From contig NZ_AFHG01000042.1 in NCBI RefSeq assembly GCF_000214035.2, forward strand, positions 1 to 64,000: a stretch of 64,000 nt of DNA, in the 5' to 3' direction. How positions within the stretch are numbered: the stretch's first letter is position 1; each line of letters starts with the position of its first letter. The notes under the pieces are model-generated. The model was not told where the DNA came from. It made no database searches and worked only from the letters and a program-made list of their open reading frames with translations. Shown in pieces: positions 45,410 through 53,803 of this stretch. A program made the position numbers and the translations under genes. This stretch comes from Methyloversatilis universalis FAM5. Lineage in GTDB: Bacteria > Pseudomonadota > Gammaproteobacteria > Burkholderiales > Rhodocyclaceae.

Positions 45410-47383
45410 ATGGAATACAGCGCCGCCGACGTCTCGCGCAGCGAGCAGGCTCACGAAATCATGCGCAGTGCCGGTGAGGTGCCCTCGGGCGTTCTGCCCG
45501 CCCTGATTGAAACATCCTGGAGTCGCTGCATCAGCCGCGGCCTTGACGCGGACAAGTGCGCCAAGGAGATCGAGCGCGCCCGCCGCGATCTCCTGATGAC
45601 CGAGCGCGAACGCAACGAATCGCTGCTCAAGCACGCAGCGCCGGTCATGAACGGCCTGTACGCACAGATCGCGCGCTCCGGCTCGATGATCGTGCTCACC
45701 AACGCATCGGGCTTCATCATCCACTCGGTGGGCGACCAGGCCTTTCTGGATCGCGCTTCCAAGGTTGCGCTCTCGCCCGGCGTCGAGTGGTCGGAAGAGA
45801 GCAAGGGCACGAATGCGATCGGCACCGCGCTGGTCGAGAAGGTACCGGTGTCCGTGCATGGCTCGCAGCACTTCTTCTCCGCCAACCACTTCCTGACCTG
45901 CTCCGCCGCGCCCATCTTCGACCCCTGCAGCCGCATGCTGGGCGTGCTCGACGTGACCGGCGATTCGCGCAATCCGTCGCATCACAGTCTGGCGCTGATC
46001 AATCTGGCGGTTCAGACGATCGAGAACCAGATGTTCGCGCAGGCCTTCCCGGAAGGCTTCGTGCTGAACTGCCACGTGCAGCAGGAACTGATCGGTACCG
46101 TGTTCGAGGCCCTGCTCGCCTTCGACCACGACGGCCGCGTGCTGTCGGCCAATCGCAGTGCCTGCCGGCTGATCGGCCGCAGCCACGCGGAACTGCTGAC
46201 ACACACCTTCACGTCGATGTTCGACAAGCCGCTCAGCGCGCTGTACGACCCGCTCATGCGCGGAACCGACATGCTGGAACTGCGCCTGTTCGGAGGCCGT
46301 ACACTGTTCGGCCGCCCGAAGGCCGGTAACCAGAGTCGTCCGCCGGCCCGCGTGATCAGCATGGACGCACCGCGTCCGGAATCCGGACAGCCTGCCCTGC
46401 CGCGCGTCCAGATTTCGAAAGACAAGGGTCTGACCCGCCTCAGCACCGGCGACGCGCAGATGGACGCGGTGGTCGAGAAAGTCCGTCGCGTGCTCGGACG
46501 GGACATTCCTGTCCTGATCCAGGGCGAGACCGGCACTGGCAAGGAACTGCTGGCACGCGCCATTCATGACGAGGGGCCGCGCCGCGAACAGACTTTCGTC
46601 GCGGTGAACTGTGCTGCCATTCCAGACGGCCTGATCGAATCGGAACTGTTCGGCTACGAGGAAGGCGCCTTCACAGGCGCGCGGCGCAAGGGCTACCCCG
46701 GCCGCATCATGCAGGCCGACGGCGGCACCCTCTTCCTCGATGAAATCGGCGACATGCCTCTGGCGCTTCAGGCCCGTCTGCTGCGCGTGCTGCAGGAACG
46801 CACCGTGGTACCGCTGGGCAGCGGCCGAGCCACACCGGTCGACCTGTCCATCATCTGCGCCACCCACCGCAAGCTGCGCGACCTGGTCGCCCAGGGCAGC
46901 TTCCGGGCCGACCTTTACTACCGGCTCAACGGTCTGACCGTCATGCTGCCACCGCTGCGCGAGCGCAGCGATCTCCGTGCGCTGGTTCATCGCATCCTGG
47001 CCACAGAAGAATCCATTCCGCAGGGGCTGCGCATCGACGACGAGGTGATTTCGCTGTTCGAGCGCCATCCCTGGCCGGGCAATATGCGCCAGCTCGCCAA
47101 TCTGCTGCGTACCGCTGGCGTCATGGCCGCGGACGACGGGTGCATCCACACCCGCCATCTGCCGGATGATTTCCTGGACGAACTGAGCGGCAACGCACCG
47201 GTGCTGCGACCGATCGAATCGGAACTGCGCACGATGCAGAGTCATGCGCCGTGCGATCTGGACAGCCTGACGTTGCGTGCCATTCGGGAATCGCTGTCGC
47301 GCAATGAAGGCAATGTCGCCGCCACGGCCCGCGAACTGGGCATCAGCAGGACGACGCTCTACCGCAAGCTCAAGGAAGGCTGA
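45410..47383 (+). CDS. AcoR-like sigma-54-dependent activator (GAF-PAS-AAA-Fis)
   Basis: A 657-aa bacterial enhancer-binding protein. The N-terminal third has an AcoR-type GAF sensor domain (about residues 75-210: SEESKGTNAIGTALVEKVPV, GSQHFFSANHFLTC). A PAS-like segment follows (AFDHDGRVLSANRSACRLIG). The AAA+ domain holds Walker A GETGTGKE (372-379), the sigma-54 contact GAFTGA (419-424) and GGTLFLDEIGD. A Fis-type HTH (ATARELGISRTTLYRKLKEG) ends the protein. The ATG follows GGAGGAG. It is divergent from a sigma-54-driven cytochrome operon and lies between the quinoprotein genes, so it most likely activates them. The inducer is unknown, perhaps an alcohol or aldehyde. Confidence 0.92.
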   Translation: MEYSAADVSRSEQAHEIMRSAGEVPSGVLPALIETSWSRCISRGLDADKCAKEIERARRDLLMTERERNESLLKHAAPVMNGLYAQIARSGSMIVLTNASGFIIHSVGDQAFLDRASKVALSPGVEWSEESKGTNAIGTALVEKVPVSVHGSQHFFSANHFLTCSAAPIFDPCSRMLGVLDVTGDSRNPSHHSLALINLAVQTIENQMFAQAFPEGFVLNCHVQQELIGTVFEALLAFDHDGRVLSANRSACRLIGRSHAELLTHTFTSMFDKPLSALYDPLMRGTDMLELRLFGGRTLFGRPKAGNQSRPPARVISMDAPRPESGQPALPRVQISKDKGLTRLSTGDAQMDAVVEKVRRVLGRDIPVLIQGETGTGKELLARAIHDEGPRREQTFVAVNCAAIPDGLIESELFGYEEGAFTGARRKGYPGRIMQADGGTLFLDEIGDMPLALQARLLRVLQERTVVPLGSGRATPVDLSIICATHRKLRDLVAQGSFRADLYYRLNGLTVMLPPLRERSDLRALVHRILATEESIPQGLRIDDEVISLFERHPWPGNMRQLANLLRTAGVMAADDGCIHTRHLPDDFLDELSGNAPVLRPIESELRTMQSHAPCDLDSLTLRAIRESLSRNEGNVAATARELGISRTTLYRKLKEG

Positions 47384-47762
47384 CCGCCCCGGTGGAAGCA
47401 CCGCCGTCACGACACTGAACACTTCGTACAGCTTCGTTCCACCTGTAACGGCATCGGGAAATCGTCCCGTACGCACGCCTCGGGTAAAAGACAGGCAAAA
47501 AAATGGCCGGCTTGGGTAAGCCGGCCAAAGAGCCATGTCTAACTGAAGAGAACAACACCACCCCGAAACTGCCTGTAACGGAACGGATACGGCCGCAGTA
47601 CCGGGGTGGATCACACCACCGGTGGCAGGCACGAACCGGAACTACAGTACGTTTTCCGGTTCGTTGCAGCCTGCCTGCCTTATTCAGGCACTTCCGGACA
47701 CGAGGCCCGGAAGCACGAAGACATATGCAAGCGCTGTGCCAACATATGTCTTTCGACTCATA
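47384..47762. other. Structured convergent intergenic region after the lanthanide-type dehydrogenase gene
   Basis: I see no gene in this 379-bp gap. It contains three clear inverted repeats: the terminator at 47497-47527; a 10-bp stem CGAACCGGAA (47632-47641) with TTCCGGTTCG (47654-47663); and a 9-bp stem AGACATATG (47719-47727) with CATATGTCT (47743-47751), just past the dehydrogenase stop. The dehydrogenase mRNA would carry a structured 3' tail of about 260 nt. Confidence 0.6.
47497..47527 (-). terminator. Intrinsic terminator of the lanthanide-type dehydrogenase transcript
   Basis: On the minus strand TGGCCGGCTT and AAGCCGGCCA form a perfect 10-bp stem with a 4-base loop, followed by a run of seven T. 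No T-run follows on the plus strand, so it serves the minus-strand transcript. Confidence 0.85.
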
Positions 47763-49517
47763 TTACTTGTGGAGCTTGAACACCCACATCGAACCGCCCT
47801 GGTTCAGGTAGTTGACCTTCTTGGCCACATCCCCGCCCCACAGCGGCACGGCACCGCCCCAGCCTGCAGCAACGCCGATGTACTGCTCGCCATCCTGTTC
47901 CCAGGTGATCGGAGGCGCAACGACGCCGGTACCGGTCTGGAAGGACCACACTTCCTTGCCGGTCTTCGCGTCGGCGGCCTTCAGGTAGCCTTCAGGCGTA
48001 CCCCAGAACACCAGGCCGCCCTTGGTCGTCAGCACACCACCCCACAGCGGAGCGTTGTTGGTGACTTCCCAGACGATCTTGCCGGTCTTCGGGTCGACTG
48101 CGCGCAGGGCGCCGATGTACTTGTCGTCGATGGTCTTGATGGTGAAACCGGCACCCAGGTAAGCCGCACCCTTCTTGTAGGTGATCGGCTCGTTCCAGAT
48201 TTCCATGCCCCACTCGTTGGCCGGCACGTAGAACAGGCCGGTATCCGGGCTGTAGGCCATCGGCATCTGATTCTTGCCGCCGAGGAAGGACGGCGCAGAG
48301 AACACGACTTCACCCTTCTTGCCGTCAGCACCCTTGGACGGGTCGCCCGGGCGGTTGGCCGGATCGTAGATCGGCTTGCCGGCTGCATCCAGGCCCTTGG
48401 CCCAGGTGATCTTCTTGACGAACGGGAAGCCACGCTCGAACTTGCCCGTGTTGGCGTCCAGCACGTAGAAGAAGCCGTTGCGGTCGGCCTTGCCGCCCAT
48501 GCGCTTGCCGTTCATGTCGAACGTGACGAACTCGTTCACGCCGTCATAGTCCCAGCCGTCGTTCGGCGTGCCCTGGAAGTGCCACTTGATCTGGCCGGTG
48601 GCCACATCGATCGCGACGGTCGAGCAGGAGTACAGGTTGTCGCCAGGACGCAGATGGCTGTTCCACGGGGCCGGATTGCCGGTGCCGAAGTAGGCCAGGC
48701 CGGTCTTCGGATCGTAGGAGCCGCCGAGCCAGGTGGCTGCGCCGCCGGTCTTCCACAGATCACCCTGCCAGGTGGCGTTGGTGGTGCCGCTGACGCCGAT
48801 CTCGGTCTTGTTGCCGGCAGCATCGAACTTGTAGCCCATGTGACCTTCGACGGTCGGGCGCACCCAGACCAGCTTGCCGGTCTTGGCGTCGCGCGCTTCA
48901 ACGCGACCGACGATGCCGAATTCGCCACCGGACACACCGGTAAGGATCAGGCCCTTGGCGATGATCGGCGCAGCGGTGTTCGAGTAGCCAGCCTGGTAGT
49001 CGTCAATCTTTTCCTTCCACACGACCTTGCCGGTGTTCTGGTCGAGGGCGACCAGCTGGGCGTCGAGCGTGCTGAAGATGACCAGATTGTCATAGACGGC
49101 GGCGCCGCGGTTCACCACGTCGCAGCAGGGCATGATGCCGTCCGGCAGACGGTGCTCGTATTGCCACAGCTTGGCACCGGTCTTGGCATCGAGCGCGAAC
49201 AGGCGGGAGTAGGAACCCGTCACGAACATCTTGCCATTGACCACCAGCGGCTGCGATTCCTGACCGCGCTGCTTTTCACCGCCGAACGAGAAGGACCAGG
49301 CCGGAACCAGGTTCTTGACGTTGTTCAGATTGACCTTGTCCAGCGGGCTGTAGCGCTGACCTTCGGTACCCATACCCCAGGACAGCACGTCGCCGGTGGT
49401 CTTGGCATCGTTCTCGATGTCGCGGTCGGTCACGCCGGCCATGACCTGGGGAGCTGCCATCGCGGCAAACGCCGCGATCAGCAGACCGGACAGCGTCGAA
49501 TTACGCAAGCCTTTCAT
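47763..49517 (-). CDS. PQQ-dependent alcohol dehydrogenase, lanthanide type
   Basis: A 584-aa periplasmic quinoprotein with an eight-bladed propeller and repeated W-docking motifs. The signal peptide is cleaved after QVMA. The vicinal disulfide is Cys131-Cys132 ([10 protein letters not shown]), with metal-site residues Glu199 (GGEFG) and Asn281 (GTGNPAPW) and catalytic Asp323. Asp325, two residues after the catalytic Asp (GWDYDG), is the extra carboxylate found in lanthanide-dependent enzymes such as XoxF and PedH. Ethanol or other short alcohols are more likely substrates than methanol, but this is not certain. A near-consensus sigma-54 promoter lies 70 bp upstream. The start has GAGGAGGAAGT before the ATG. 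Confidence 0.93.
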   Translation of the reverse strand: MKGLRNSTLSGLLIAAFAAMAAPQVMAGVTDRDIENDAKTTGDVLSWGMGTEGQRYSPLDKVNLNNVKNLVPAWSFSFGGEKQRGQESQPLVVNGKMFVTGSYSRLFALDAKTGAKLWQYEHRLPDGIMPCCDVVNRGAAVYDNLVIFSTLDAQLVALDQNTGKVVWKEKIDDYQAGYSNTAAPIIAKGLILTGVSGGEFGIVGRVEARDAKTGKLVWVRPTVEGHMGYKFDAAGNKTEIGVSGTTNATWQGDLWKTGGAATWLGGSYDPKTGLAYFGTGNPAPWNSHLRPGDNLYSCSTVAIDVATGQIKWHFQGTPNDGWDYDGVNEFVTFDMNGKRMGGKADRNGFFYVLDANTGKFERGFPFVKKITWAKGLDAAGKPIYDPANRPGDPSKGADGKKGEVVFSAPSFLGGKNQMPMAYSPDTGLFYVPANEWGMEIWNEPITYKKGAAYLGAGFTIKTIDDKYIGALRAVDPKTGKIVWEVTNNAPLWGGVLTTKGGLVFWGTPEGYLKAADAKTGKEVWSFQTGTGVVAPPITWEQDGEQYIGVAAGWGGAVPLWGGDVAKKVNYLNQGGSMWVFKLHK

Positions 49518-49588
49518 ACTTCCTCCTCGTTGGTGAATTTCTCTCTCGCACGACGGGATTCAATCCCTTTTTCGGCGGGATAATGACC

Positions 49589-49603
49589 GCAAAAAACGGG
49601 CCA
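49589..49603 (-). promoter_or_regulatory. Sigma-54 promoter of the lanthanide-type dehydrogenase gene
   Basis: The minus strand reads TGGCCCGTTTTTTGC, matching TGGCACG-N4-TTGC with one change. Predicted transcription start is near 49577, giving a leader of about 60 nt. Confidence 0.8.
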
Positions 49604-49659
49604 CCCCAAAACAAGGAAGAAATCCCGCTCGCACCGCCTTTTGGCGATGCGAAACAGGT

Positions 49660-49688
49660 CAGGTGTTCATTTTTGTTGCAACACCTGT
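49660..49688. promoter_or_regulatory. Candidate activator site upstream of the lanthanide-type dehydrogenase
   Basis: CAGGTGTT (49660-49667) and AACACCTG (49680-49687) form a dyad with a 12-bp spacer. It contains ACACCTGT, the reverse complement of the ACAGGTGT octamer seen upstream of the aor operon and the cytochrome operon. It sits about 85 bp upstream of the predicted start, a normal distance for an enhancer site, and overlaps the last codons of the hydrolase gene. Confidence 0.5.
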
Positions 49689-50647
49689 TGTGCAGTGCTG
49701 TCCATCGCACGCTGTTCATAGCCGGCGTAAAGATGGGTCACCGATCGTTCGAACTCGCTGCGCGCCAGCGGCATGCGCTCGAACCGGGCTGGCAGCGGCA
49801 GCCGCATCACTTCGGCCATGTCCATGCCGCTGCCGGCCGCCTGGGCCAGGGTCTGGTCCAGCCAGCGCAGCCACTCGCGGGTCATGTCGATGCCGGCACT
49901 GCCTTCATGCACCGGCCCGTGACCGGGCAGCGTGCGCTTCGCGCCCAGTCTCGACAGCGCATCCAGGGTCGCCAGCCAGCGCGGTACCGAAGCGTGCGGC
50001 GTGGTCGGCGCGCGGTCGAGGAAGACGAGGTCGCCGGCGAACAGCGTACCGGTGGTCCGGTCAAGGATGGCTAGATCGCCAGCGGTATGGCCTTCCAGCG
50101 CAATCAGCTCGAACTCGTGCCCGCCCGCGCTCCAGCGGCCGGGACGCACGTCCTCGTCAGCCACCTGCGGCTCGGTGCCGGACGCCCAGTCGCCGGCCAT
50201 GCGGTACATGTTGTCGGCGAAGGCACCGCCGTCGCTGCGCTCGCCGGCGCGGGTGGCCGGCAGCGCAGCGATCGGAACGCCGCCGTAGGCCTGGTTGCCG
50301 AGAAAGTGATCCGGATGATGGTGAGTGTTGAATACCCGGATGACCGGCTGTTTGGTCACCTGCGCGATGGCTGCGCGCATCTGTTCGCCGTAGCGACGCG
50401 ACGGACCGCTGTCGATCACCACCACGCCGTCAAGGGTCACCACGAAGGCGGTGTTCACGATGTTGCCGCCGTTGCCGCGGGTGATGTCCTCGGTGCTGCC
50501 GATCAGTGCCCAGGTGTTGTCGGCGATCTTCACCGGCTGCAGCCGGTAATCGAAGGCGGCATCGCCCTGGGCGGAAAAGGCGGTCACCGCGGCGCACAGC
50601 GCCAGAACGACGCGGGCCTTGAACGGGGCTTTCATCCGGGCACTCAT
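49667..50647 (-). CDS. Quinoprotein-associated metallo-beta-lactamase-fold hydrolase
   Basis: A 326-aa exported MBL-fold protein with signal peptide ARVVLALCAAVTAFSAQG. The metal-binding signature is His109-x-His111-x-Asp113-His114 (THHHPDH), followed by EGHTAGD, LFAGDLVFLDR and GHGPVHEG. It resembles SoxH-related zinc hydrolases that are found with quinoprotein dehydrogenases and called quinoprotein relay system metallohydrolases. The substrate is unknown. Its ATG overlaps the stop of the SoxYZ-like gene by 4 bp, so the two are coupled. The dehydrogenase gene follows 149 bp downstream on the same strand. Confidence 0.85.
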   Translation of the reverse strand: MSARMKAPFKARVVLALCAAVTAFSAQGDAAFDYRLQPVKIADNTWALIGSTEDITRGNGGNIVNTAFVVTLDGVVVIDSGPSRRYGEQMRAAIAQVTKQPVIRVFNTHHHPDHFLGNQAYGGVPIAALPATRAGERSDGGAFADNMYRMAGDWASGTEPQVADEDVRPGRWSAGGHEFELIALEGHTAGDLAILDRTTGTLFAGDLVFLDRAPTTPHASVPRWLATLDALSRLGAKRTLPGHGPVHEGSAGIDMTREWLRWLDQTLAQAAGSGMDMAEVMRLPLPARFERMPLARSEFERSVTHLYAGYEQRAMDSTAQQVLQQK

Positions 50648-51399
50648 GGCAGCACCTTCGCGTCGATGCGGTTGCCGTTGTTGTCGCGGCCGACCACACG
50701 GAGGGCGTCCTGCCCCAGATCAGGCAGATCGAACGAGAACACCGGGTTTTCGCTCAGAGGCTCGAAGGTTTCGAGCTGCAGCATGGGCGCGCCCTTGTCA
50801 TCGACCACGGCCAGCTGCTCGATGAAGAAGGCCGGAATGCCCGGCGCGAGGCCGGTATCCATCGGGTGCATGATGCGCAGCCGCAGACGCTGGTTCTGGC
50901 CATCCTTCCACACCCTGCCCTGCACCTGGTTGAGCTTCTGCGCCCAGTCGGGCGCGCCGCGGCCGGTACTGGGCGCGGTACAGCCGCCGCCTGCGGCATC
51001 GACCCACGCCCCGCCAGCCAGCCAGCGTCCGTCGCCGGTCTGCACCAGCGCACGCACCGGGCTCGCCTGCTGCAGCTTGATCCGGAACGACAGGCCGGGC
51101 TGGGCCATCAGCGGATGGAAATCAAGCACCTTCACGATCGGATTGAAATCGACCACCACCAGCACCCGCTTCACGTCGGGCAGACCCTTGACGCGAATGG
51201 TGACCGGCACGTTCATCGAGTCCTCCGCCACCTTGGGCGCCAGCACCTCGATGCGCGAGTCGAAACTGACCGGCGCATCCGCCAGATACTCGCGCTGAAG
51301 ATCCGGCCAGCGTACCGAATTCAGCGGATCGGCATCCGCCGCGGCAGCGGCCCCCGTAAACAGCCATGCGAGCCCGCAGGCTGCAATCCATCTCTTCAT
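50644..51399 (-). CDS. Quinoprotein-associated SoxYZ-like carrier protein
   Basis: A 251-aa periplasmic protein with a cleavable signal (GLAWLFTGAAAAAD). The first half is SoxY-like and ends with the Gly-rich swinging arm DAAGGGCTAPS carrying Cys140, the position that bears the sulfur intermediate in SoxY. The second half is SoxZ-like (LRLRIMHPMDTGLAPG). Fused SoxYZ-like carriers of this kind occur with PQQ dehydrogenases, and their cargo is not known. The start follows GGAGGAG. A sigma-54 promoter (51486-51500) precedes it, so it is probably co-regulated with the cytochrome and the lanthanide-type enzyme. Confidence 0.85.
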   Translation of the reverse strand: MKRWIAACGLAWLFTGAAAAADADPLNSVRWPDLQREYLADAPVSFDSRIEVLAPKVAEDSMNVPVTIRVKGLPDVKRVLVVVDFNPIVKVLDFHPLMAQPGLSFRIKLQQASPVRALVQTGDGRWLAGGAWVDAAGGGCTAPSTGRGAPDWAQKLNQVQGRVWKDGQNQRLRLRIMHPMDTGLAPGIPAFFIEQLAVVDDKGAPMLQLETFEPLSENPVFSFDLPDLGQDALRVVGRDNNGNRIDAKVLP

Positions 51400-51783
51400 T
51401 GACACAAGCTCCTCCAGCAACGACATGTAGGTCTTTTATGAACGTAAGCGTCGGGCGAATCATGCCCGAGCCGACCGCCGGACAAGCAAGACGAAGGCCA
51501 ATCAAGCGGGACGACAGCACCGCCCGGTCCGTCTCCGGTCCGATCCGGGCCTGCGCTGCCGACGGTGATACCCGGTGCACTGTTCCACAGTCCGACAGCC
51601 CTGTGTCCAACCGTTGAACAGTCACGCATTACGGGAGCATGTCCCGGCTTTTGCGGGAGCTTTGAACCATCCACCTCCGCGTGCTCTGCCTAACCTGCAC
51701 TGCGCATCGACGCCCCATGTCCGTCACTCCCTGCGGGCGGCGCCGGTGACGACACGACAGACCACACTGAAAGAGGAGTCAGG
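51400..51783. other. Divergent regulatory region between SoxYZ-like and second PQQ dehydrogenase genes
   Basis: No gene is seen in these 384 bp. The region holds a sigma-54 promoter for the minus-strand carrier gene and an extended dyad ACTGTTC (51579-51585) with GAACAGT (51616-51622). Inside the dyad, CCACAG faces CTGTGT. The dyad lies midway between the two genes. I found no -24/-12 element for the plus-strand dehydrogenase, only a possible GG/GC pair with wrong spacing near 51655. Confidence 0.55.
51486..51500 (-). promoter_or_regulatory. Sigma-54 promoter of the SoxYZ-like/hydrolase operon
   Basis: The minus strand reads TGGCCTTCGTCTTGC, with the invariant GG and GC at correct spacing and TTGC intact. 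Predicted start is near 51474, about 75 nt before the carrier ATG. Confidence 0.7.
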
Positions 51784-53646
51784 ATGAAAACGTTTGCCCT
51801 CAGGAACCCGGCGCTGGCACTTGCCCTGGGCGCGCTGGTGACCGCCCCCGCCTATGCCGCGAAGACGGTGAGCTGGGACGACATCGTCAACGACGACAAG
51901 ACCGGCAAGGACGTGCTGACCTACGGTCTGGGCATGAAAGCCCAGCGCCACAGCCCGCTCAAGCAGATCAATACCAAGACGGTCGCCGGGCTGACCCCGG
52001 CCTGGTCCTATTCCTTCGGTGGCGAAAAGCAGCGCGGCCAGGAAGGCCAGGCGCTGGTGCACGACGGCGTCGTCTATGTCACCGGCTCCTACTCGCGCAT
52101 GTATGCGCTCGATGCCAAGACCGGCAAGCGCCTGTGGGCGTACGAACATCGGCTGCCGGACGACATCCGTCCGTGCTGCGATGTGGTGAACCGCGGCGCC
52201 GCGATCTACGGCGACAAGGTGTTCTTCGGTACGCTGGACGCGGGCATGGTCGCCCTGAACAAGGACACCGGCAAGGTGGTGTGGTCGAAAAAATGGGGTG
52301 ACCACAAGGTCGGTTACACCATGTCCGGCGCCCCCTTCGTCGTAAAGGACGCCAAGTCCGGTCGCGTGATGCTGGTGCACGGTTCGTCCGGCGACGAATT
52401 CGGCGTGGTTGGCTACCTGTTCGCGCGTGACGTCGATACCGGCGAGGAAATCTGGGCCCGTCCGATGGTGGAAGGTCACATGGGCCGCCTGAACGGCAAG
52501 GACAGCACGCCGACCGGCGATGCCAAGGCGCCGAGCTGGCCGAACGACCCGAACTCGCCGACCGGCAAGGTCGAAGCCTGGAGTCACGGCGGTGGCGCCC
52601 CCTGGCAGACCGCGTCGTTCGACGTCGAACAGAACATGGTCGTGATCGGCACCGGCAACCCGGCGCCGTGGAACACCTGGAAGCGCACTGCCGAAGGCGA
52701 CAGCCCGACCAAGTGGCCCAGCCTGTTCACCTCGGGCCAGGCCTATGTCGACGCCGCGACCGGCGAACTGAAGGGCTTCTTCTCGCACACGCCGAACGAC
52801 GCCTGGGACTTCTCCGGCAACAACTCGGTGCTGCTGTTCGAGTACAAGGATCCGAAGACCGGCAAGATGGTGAAGGCTTCGGCACACGCCGACCGCAATG
52901 GCTACTTCTTCGTGACCGACCGCGAAAAACTGGCCACCGGCGCCGGCTACCCGTGGAAGCAGACCGCCCTGATCGGCGCCTGGCCCTTCGTCGATGGCAT
53001 CACCTGGGCCAAGGGCTTCGATTCGAAGACCGGCCTGCCGAATGTCGTCGAAAGCCAGTACCCGCCGAAGCCGAAGGCCGGCGCCGACAAGGGTGAATCC
53101 ATTTTCGTATCGCCGCCGTTCCTGGGCGGCACCAACTGGATGCCGATGTCGTACAGCCCGGACACCGAGCTCTTCTACATCCCGGCCAACCACTGGGCGA
53201 TGGACTACTGGACCGAGAACGTCACCTACAAGGCGGGCGCGGCCTACCTGGGTCAGGGCTTCCGGATCAAGAAGCTGTTCGACGATCACGTCGGCATCCT
53301 GCGCGCGATCGACCCGAAAACCGGCAAGATCGCCTGGGAACACAAGGAACAGTTCCCGCTGTGGGCCGGCACGCTGACCACGGCAGGCGGATTGCTGTTT
53401 ACTGGCACCTCGGACGGCTATGTGAAGGCCTTCGATGCCAAGTCGGGCAAGGAACTGTGGAAGTTCCAGACCGGCTCCGGCGTGGTGTCGGTGCCCATCA
53501 CCTGGGAACAGGACGGCGAGCAGTACGTCGGCATCTCGTCCGGCTACGGCGGTGCTGTTCCGCTGTGGGGTGGCGATATGGCCGAACTGACCAAACAGGT
53601 CAGCCAGGGCGGCTCCTTCTGGGCTTTCAAGCTGCCGAAACGCTGA
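51784..53646 (+). CDS. PQQ-dependent alcohol dehydrogenase, calcium type
   Basis: A 620-aa periplasmic quinoprotein. The signal peptide ends TAPAYAAK, the vicinal disulfide is Cys131-Cys132 ([10 protein letters not shown]), with Glu205 (GDEFG), Asn292 (GTGNPAPW) and catalytic Asp342. The residue two after the catalytic Asp is Ser344 (AWDFSG), so the extra lanthanide-binding carboxylate is missing and calcium is the likely metal. It has insertions of about 36 residues compared with the other dehydrogenase. AGGAG lies 6 bp before the ATG. It is followed by a hairpin, a pentapeptide-repeat gene and a second cytochrome c, probably forming its own transcription group. Confidence 0.93.
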   Translation: MKTFALRNPALALALGALVTAPAYAAKTVSWDDIVNDDKTGKDVLTYGLGMKAQRHSPLKQINTKTVAGLTPAWSYSFGGEKQRGQEGQALVHDGVVYVTGSYSRMYALDAKTGKRLWAYEHRLPDDIRPCCDVVNRGAAIYGDKVFFGTLDAGMVALNKDTGKVVWSKKWGDHKVGYTMSGAPFVVKDAKSGRVMLVHGSSGDEFGVVGYLFARDVDTGEEIWARPMVEGHMGRLNGKDSTPTGDAKAPSWPNDPNSPTGKVEAWSHGGGAPWQTASFDVEQNMVVIGTGNPAPWNTWKRTAEGDSPTKWPSLFTSGQAYVDAATGELKGFFSHTPNDAWDFSGNNSVLLFEYKDPKTGKMVKASAHADRNGYFFVTDREKLATGAGYPWKQTALIGAWPFVDGITWAKGFDSKTGLPNVVESQYPPKPKAGADKGESIFVSPPFLGGTNWMPMSYSPDTELFYIPANHWAMDYWTENVTYKAGAAYLGQGFRIKKLFDDHVGILRAIDPKTGKIAWEHKEQFPLWAGTLTTAGGLLFTGTSDGYVKAFDAKSGKELWKFQTGSGVVSVPITWEQDGEQYVGISSGYGGAVPLWGGDMAELTKQVSQGGSFWAFKLPKR

Positions 53647-53654
53647 TCAGGCAT

Positions 53655-53678
53655 CGCCCCTTCCGCCCGGAAGGGGCG
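53655..53678 (+). terminator. Hairpin just after the calcium-type dehydrogenase gene
   Basis: CGCCCCTTCC and GGAAGGGGCG form a perfect 10-bp stem with a 4-base loop, nine bases past the stop. There is no T-run, so it may lower but not abolish expression of the next two genes, or protect the mRNA end. Confidence 0.45.
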
Positions 53679-53803
53679 CGTTGTCCACCGCCGGCACTGC
53701 GTAGCCGGCTTCGCCCGAGACCGCATTCCTGCACGCTGTGCGCAGGCACTCCCGCCGCGTTTCCCGCCGTGCGGTTCTCGGGTGTCCTTTTTCCGGAGAA
53801 CAC

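Noticed and set aside
45194-47632. Long minus-strand open frame opposite the sigma-54 activator gene
   Set aside because: The plus strand encodes a complete activator with Walker A, GAFTGA and HTH motifs. The minus frame shows no domain and would run through the cytochrome promoter.
51580-51783. Sigma-54 promoter for the calcium-type dehydrogenase gene
   Set aside because: The best candidate (CCCGGCTTTTGCGGGAGC) has 11 bp instead of 10 between GG and GC; no other GG/GC pair fits.
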